From contig JAHFUF010000273.1 of the NCBI GenBank assembly GCA_023265235.1, positions 1 to 6,919 on the forward strand: a DNA stretch of 6,919 nucleotides, written 5' to 3'. A model generated the notes under the pieces. The model did not search any database. It had not been told where the DNA came from and worked only from the letters and a program-made list of their open reading frames with translations. The stretch comes from Blastocatellia bacterium. Its GTDB lineage: Bacteria > Acidobacteriota > Blastocatellia > Chloracidobacteriales > JADJPF01. A program made the position numbers and the translations under genes. The first letter of the stretch is position 1. Each line of letters begins with the position of its first letter. Below, piece by piece: positions 5,167 through 6,919 of the stretch.

Positions 5167-6168
5167 TTATTTTTCCAGGGTTTCTTGGCATTCTTGATAG
5201 GCACGAGTGAATTCCTTTATAGGATCGCTTAGGTAACACCAAGGAAATTCTGTTACATTACGACCTATGGACTGGAATTCTTTACGTGCCATAGGTTTGT
5301 TACCAGCTTGCCAAAAACAAAAAGCAAAAAGATTTTGATAAAATGGGGTTAATTTACTTTTACGATAACTCATAGATTGAACAGAACGAACTGCGGCTCT
5401 AGTAATTTCACGAAAAGTTTCTGGTTTACGAAAATAGCCTCGTGCTCCTACTTGGTCTGATTCAGCTAAATGGAAAAGCCATCGTTCAATATGAGCATCA
5501 GCAATTAGACTGTGTAAACTACTGCCTTCTTTAGCATTAGAAACTATGCTACGAGCAAAATCAAACATTATTACATGTAACCCGCCCCATTTTTCAGAAA
5601 TTGCTTGAAGCATAAACGCATGTGCAAAATGATGCTCAGGGTCACGTTGACAGGCTTCCCTAAATCTATTTTCTATCTCTTTTGCACCAACATATAGCCC
5701 TAAACCTGTTTTGATCAAATATGCCCAAGGCGTAGGATCACTAGGGTCAATCCAAGCAGCCATTTGCAGGTCTTGTTCAGCTTTTTGCAACCTTTCCCGA
5801 AAAATAGATTTGTCATTTTCAGTAATATTAAAAACTTTATCGCCTTTTGTTTGCAATTCCCAAGCCCTTTGAACTCCTTGTGTCCCTCGAATTAGCCATG
5901 AAATAGAACTGTTACGCATCTCTTTTTCTACCCAATTATCCATCCAACGAGGCGTTCCTGGCCAATTTGAAAGTGCTTGGACATAGAACCATCGTTCATC
6001 AAAATTTCTACACTCTTCTAAATACCTTTGTACACCTCGATAATCACCAAAAGCTAACTCTGTTCGGAACTTTGCTGCTAGTGGATCGCCTAAAGTAGGG
6101 TCAAGTTTTAATGGCTCTTCTTTTGGCTTACTCTTAAACATCGATAGTAGGTTGTTAATTATTGACAT
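5167..6168 (-). CDS. Uncharacterised helical-repeat protein (DPxDPTPW / HIExW family)
   Basis: This 333-aa protein is predicted cytoplasmic, Trp-rich and almost entirely helical, with a TPR-like pattern of amphipathic pairs. Recognisable blocks are FDERWFYVQALSNWPGTPRW (56-75), WLIRGTQGVQRAWE (91-104), AAWIDPSDPTPWAYLI (137-152), FAHAFMLQAISEKWGG (181-196), MFDFAR (201-206) and AHIERW (225-230). From memory, the same blocks (a DP-x-DPTPW turn, KWGGS, HIExW) occur in uncharacterised bacterial proteins of about 300 residues, especially from actinobacteria; I cannot assign a function or a certain Pfam name, though DUF4034 is a possibility. The N-terminal 25 residues are Lys/Pro-rich and may be disordered. 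The ATG at 6168 lies 18 bases after the upstream stop with only a weak AGG as ribosome site, suggesting operon expression, perhaps translationally coupled. Confidence 0.8.
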   Translation of the reverse strand: MSIINNLLSMFKSKPKEEPLKLDPTLGDPLAAKFRTELAFGDYRGVQRYLEECRNFDERWFYVQALSNWPGTPRWMDNWVEKEMRNSSISWLIRGTQGVQRAWELQTKGDKVFNITENDKSIFRERLQKAEQDLQMAAWIDPSDPTPWAYLIKTGLGLYVGAKEIENRFREACQRDPEHHFAHAFMLQAISEKWGGLHVIMFDFARSIVSNAKEGSSLHSLIADAHIERWLFHLAESDQVGARGYFRKPETFREITRAAVRSVQSMSYRKSKLTPFYQNLFAFCFWQAGNKPMARKEFQSIGRNVTEFPWCYLSDPIKEFTRAYQECQETLEK

Positions 6169-6186
6169 TTATTTTTACCTAAAAGT

Positions 6187-6919
6187 CTAATTATTAGCTT
6201 TGTTTTCCCATTTTCCAGGTAGCATCATTTGAGCAAAAGTCTCAATATTTTGTATTTGTTGTTCTTTCATTATTTCTTCTGCCTTTGTGACTAATTTAGT
6301 CCCTTCTTCTCCACCAATTAATTTACCTCTAGCACGTTGTGCTACGGCGGCATACATTTGCATATTAGCTACCGTGAACTTAGATTCCGCCGTAGAAAGC
6401 TGTGCTATAGCAGAATCATATGCTCCGGTAAAAAGAGCAAACATAGCACGACTTAAGGCAGCAAAAGCATCTGCATAGACCTTTTTTTCTCTGTCTAATC
6501 GCCTAGCAACACGGCCTAGGACATTTAAGAGTTTGTTGTTTGGCGATGTAGTTTGCATAACCAAACACATTGCAGCACGAGAAGATAAATGGAGCGACTC
6601 TATAAGTAAAAACTGTACACGAAAAAACATTGATCGCTTCATTTTAGGCCAATGCTCTTTAACTAACTTCCAAGCAAGTTCTCCTTGATTATGATAGAGA
6701 GCTATTTCTCCTCTAGCAATAAAAGCGTAGTAATGTTGAGCATGAAAGCCTGTTTGTGACCATTTTTCCATTGCGATATCTATTTCATCAGCAGCAAGTT
6801 TTGGCTGATTTTGGGCTAGGTAGCACACATAGGAAACACGCGTTCTTAGGCTAGTTTCTGCATATAAATCCCCACGTTCTTGAGCTTCTTTAAGAACTTT
6901 TATCACCCTTTCTGAGATT
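6187..6919 (-). CDS. C-terminal fragment of a large TPR-type regulator, probably Ser/Thr kinase-ATPase (partial)
   Basis: The 5' part of this gene lies beyond the window: the frame stays open to 6919 (codons for ISER precede the GTG at 6906), so that GTG is probably an internal Val and not the start. About 240 residues are visible, all helical-repeat in style. RGDLYAETSLRTRVSYVCYLA and MEKWSQTGFHAQHYYAFIARGEIALY resemble the C-terminal helical region that follows the kinase and AAA-ATPase domains of large Ser/Thr protein kinases in myxobacteria and acidobacteria. The closing segment FAQMMLPGKW also matches how such proteins end (an A-x-M-L-x-PG motif). No kinase residues are in view, so the assignment depends on remembered family resemblance. 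The stop at 6187 is followed after 18 bases by the next gene, implying one operon. Confidence 0.7.
   Translation of the reverse strand, partial: ISERVIKVLKEAQERGDLYAETSLRTRVSYVCYLAQNQPKLAADEIDIAMEKWSQTGFHAQHYYAFIARGEIALYHNQGELAWKLVKEHWPKMKRSMFFRVQFLLIESLHLSSRAAMCLVMQTTSPNNKLLNVLGRVARRLDREKKVYADAFAALSRAMFALFTGAYDSAIAQLSTAESKFTVANMQMYAAVAQRARGKLIGGEEGTKLVTKAEEIMKEQQIQNIETFAQMMLPGKWENKANN

Noticed and set aside
6287..6478. Plus-strand open frame of 63 codons inside the partial helical-repeat gene
   Set aside because: Antisense shadow with no ribosome site or recognisable domain.

Overview
The window is a visibly AT-rich stretch of bacterial chromosome in which every credible gene lies on the minus strand, so reading in the direction of transcription runs from high to low coordinates. 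Gene content (an ECF sigma factor / zinc-finger anti-sigma pair followed by a secretin-like exported protein, several TPR-type helical-repeat proteins, and the tail of what looks like a large Ser/Thr kinase/ATPase regulator) suggests a Gram-negative soil-type bacterium of the Acidobacteriota (Blastocatellia-like) or myxobacterial kind. That placement is an inference from gene families, not from a marker gene.

Layout in transcription order. (1) 6919-6187: C-terminal part of a large helical-repeat protein, cut by the window edge, probably the tail of a Ser/Thr kinase-ATPase regulator. (2) 6168-5167: a 333-aa protein of an uncharacterised helical-repeat family, 18 bases downstream and presumably in the same operon. 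(3) 5166-4965: an intergenic region with a good sigma70-type promoter (perfect TATAAT), a C/G-rich hairpin, and three A-tracts phased at 10 bp. (4) 4964-3720: a 414-aa protein with N-terminal TPRs, a low-complexity linker and an unrecognised helical C-terminal domain. (5) 3719-3542: an intergenic region with a sigma70-type promoter and a 9-bp inverted repeat just upstream of it. (6) 3541-1199: a three-gene operon of ECF-type sigma factor, membrane-anchored zf-HC2 anti-sigma factor and secreted secretin-like protein. (7) 1198-993: a 206-base leader with several potential helices ending in a strong minus-strand terminator. (8) 992-39: a TerC-family membrane protein, probably a metal (Mn) exporter.

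How the parts may work together: the sigma/anti-sigma pair forms a transmembrane switch that the exported third protein may feed into or be controlled by. The terminator between that operon and the TerC gene insulates TerC, or attenuates it if the leader is regulatory. The two upstream units encode scaffold-like helical-repeat proteins with no catalytic motif visible in this window.

No tRNA, rRNA, CRISPR array, insertion sequence or phage gene is visible, and no gap between genes exceeds about 210 bases. The strongest candidates for something undescribed are the structured leader ahead of the TerC gene, the sigma/anti-sigma/secretin-like triad, and the unusual leader of the 414-aa TPR gene.
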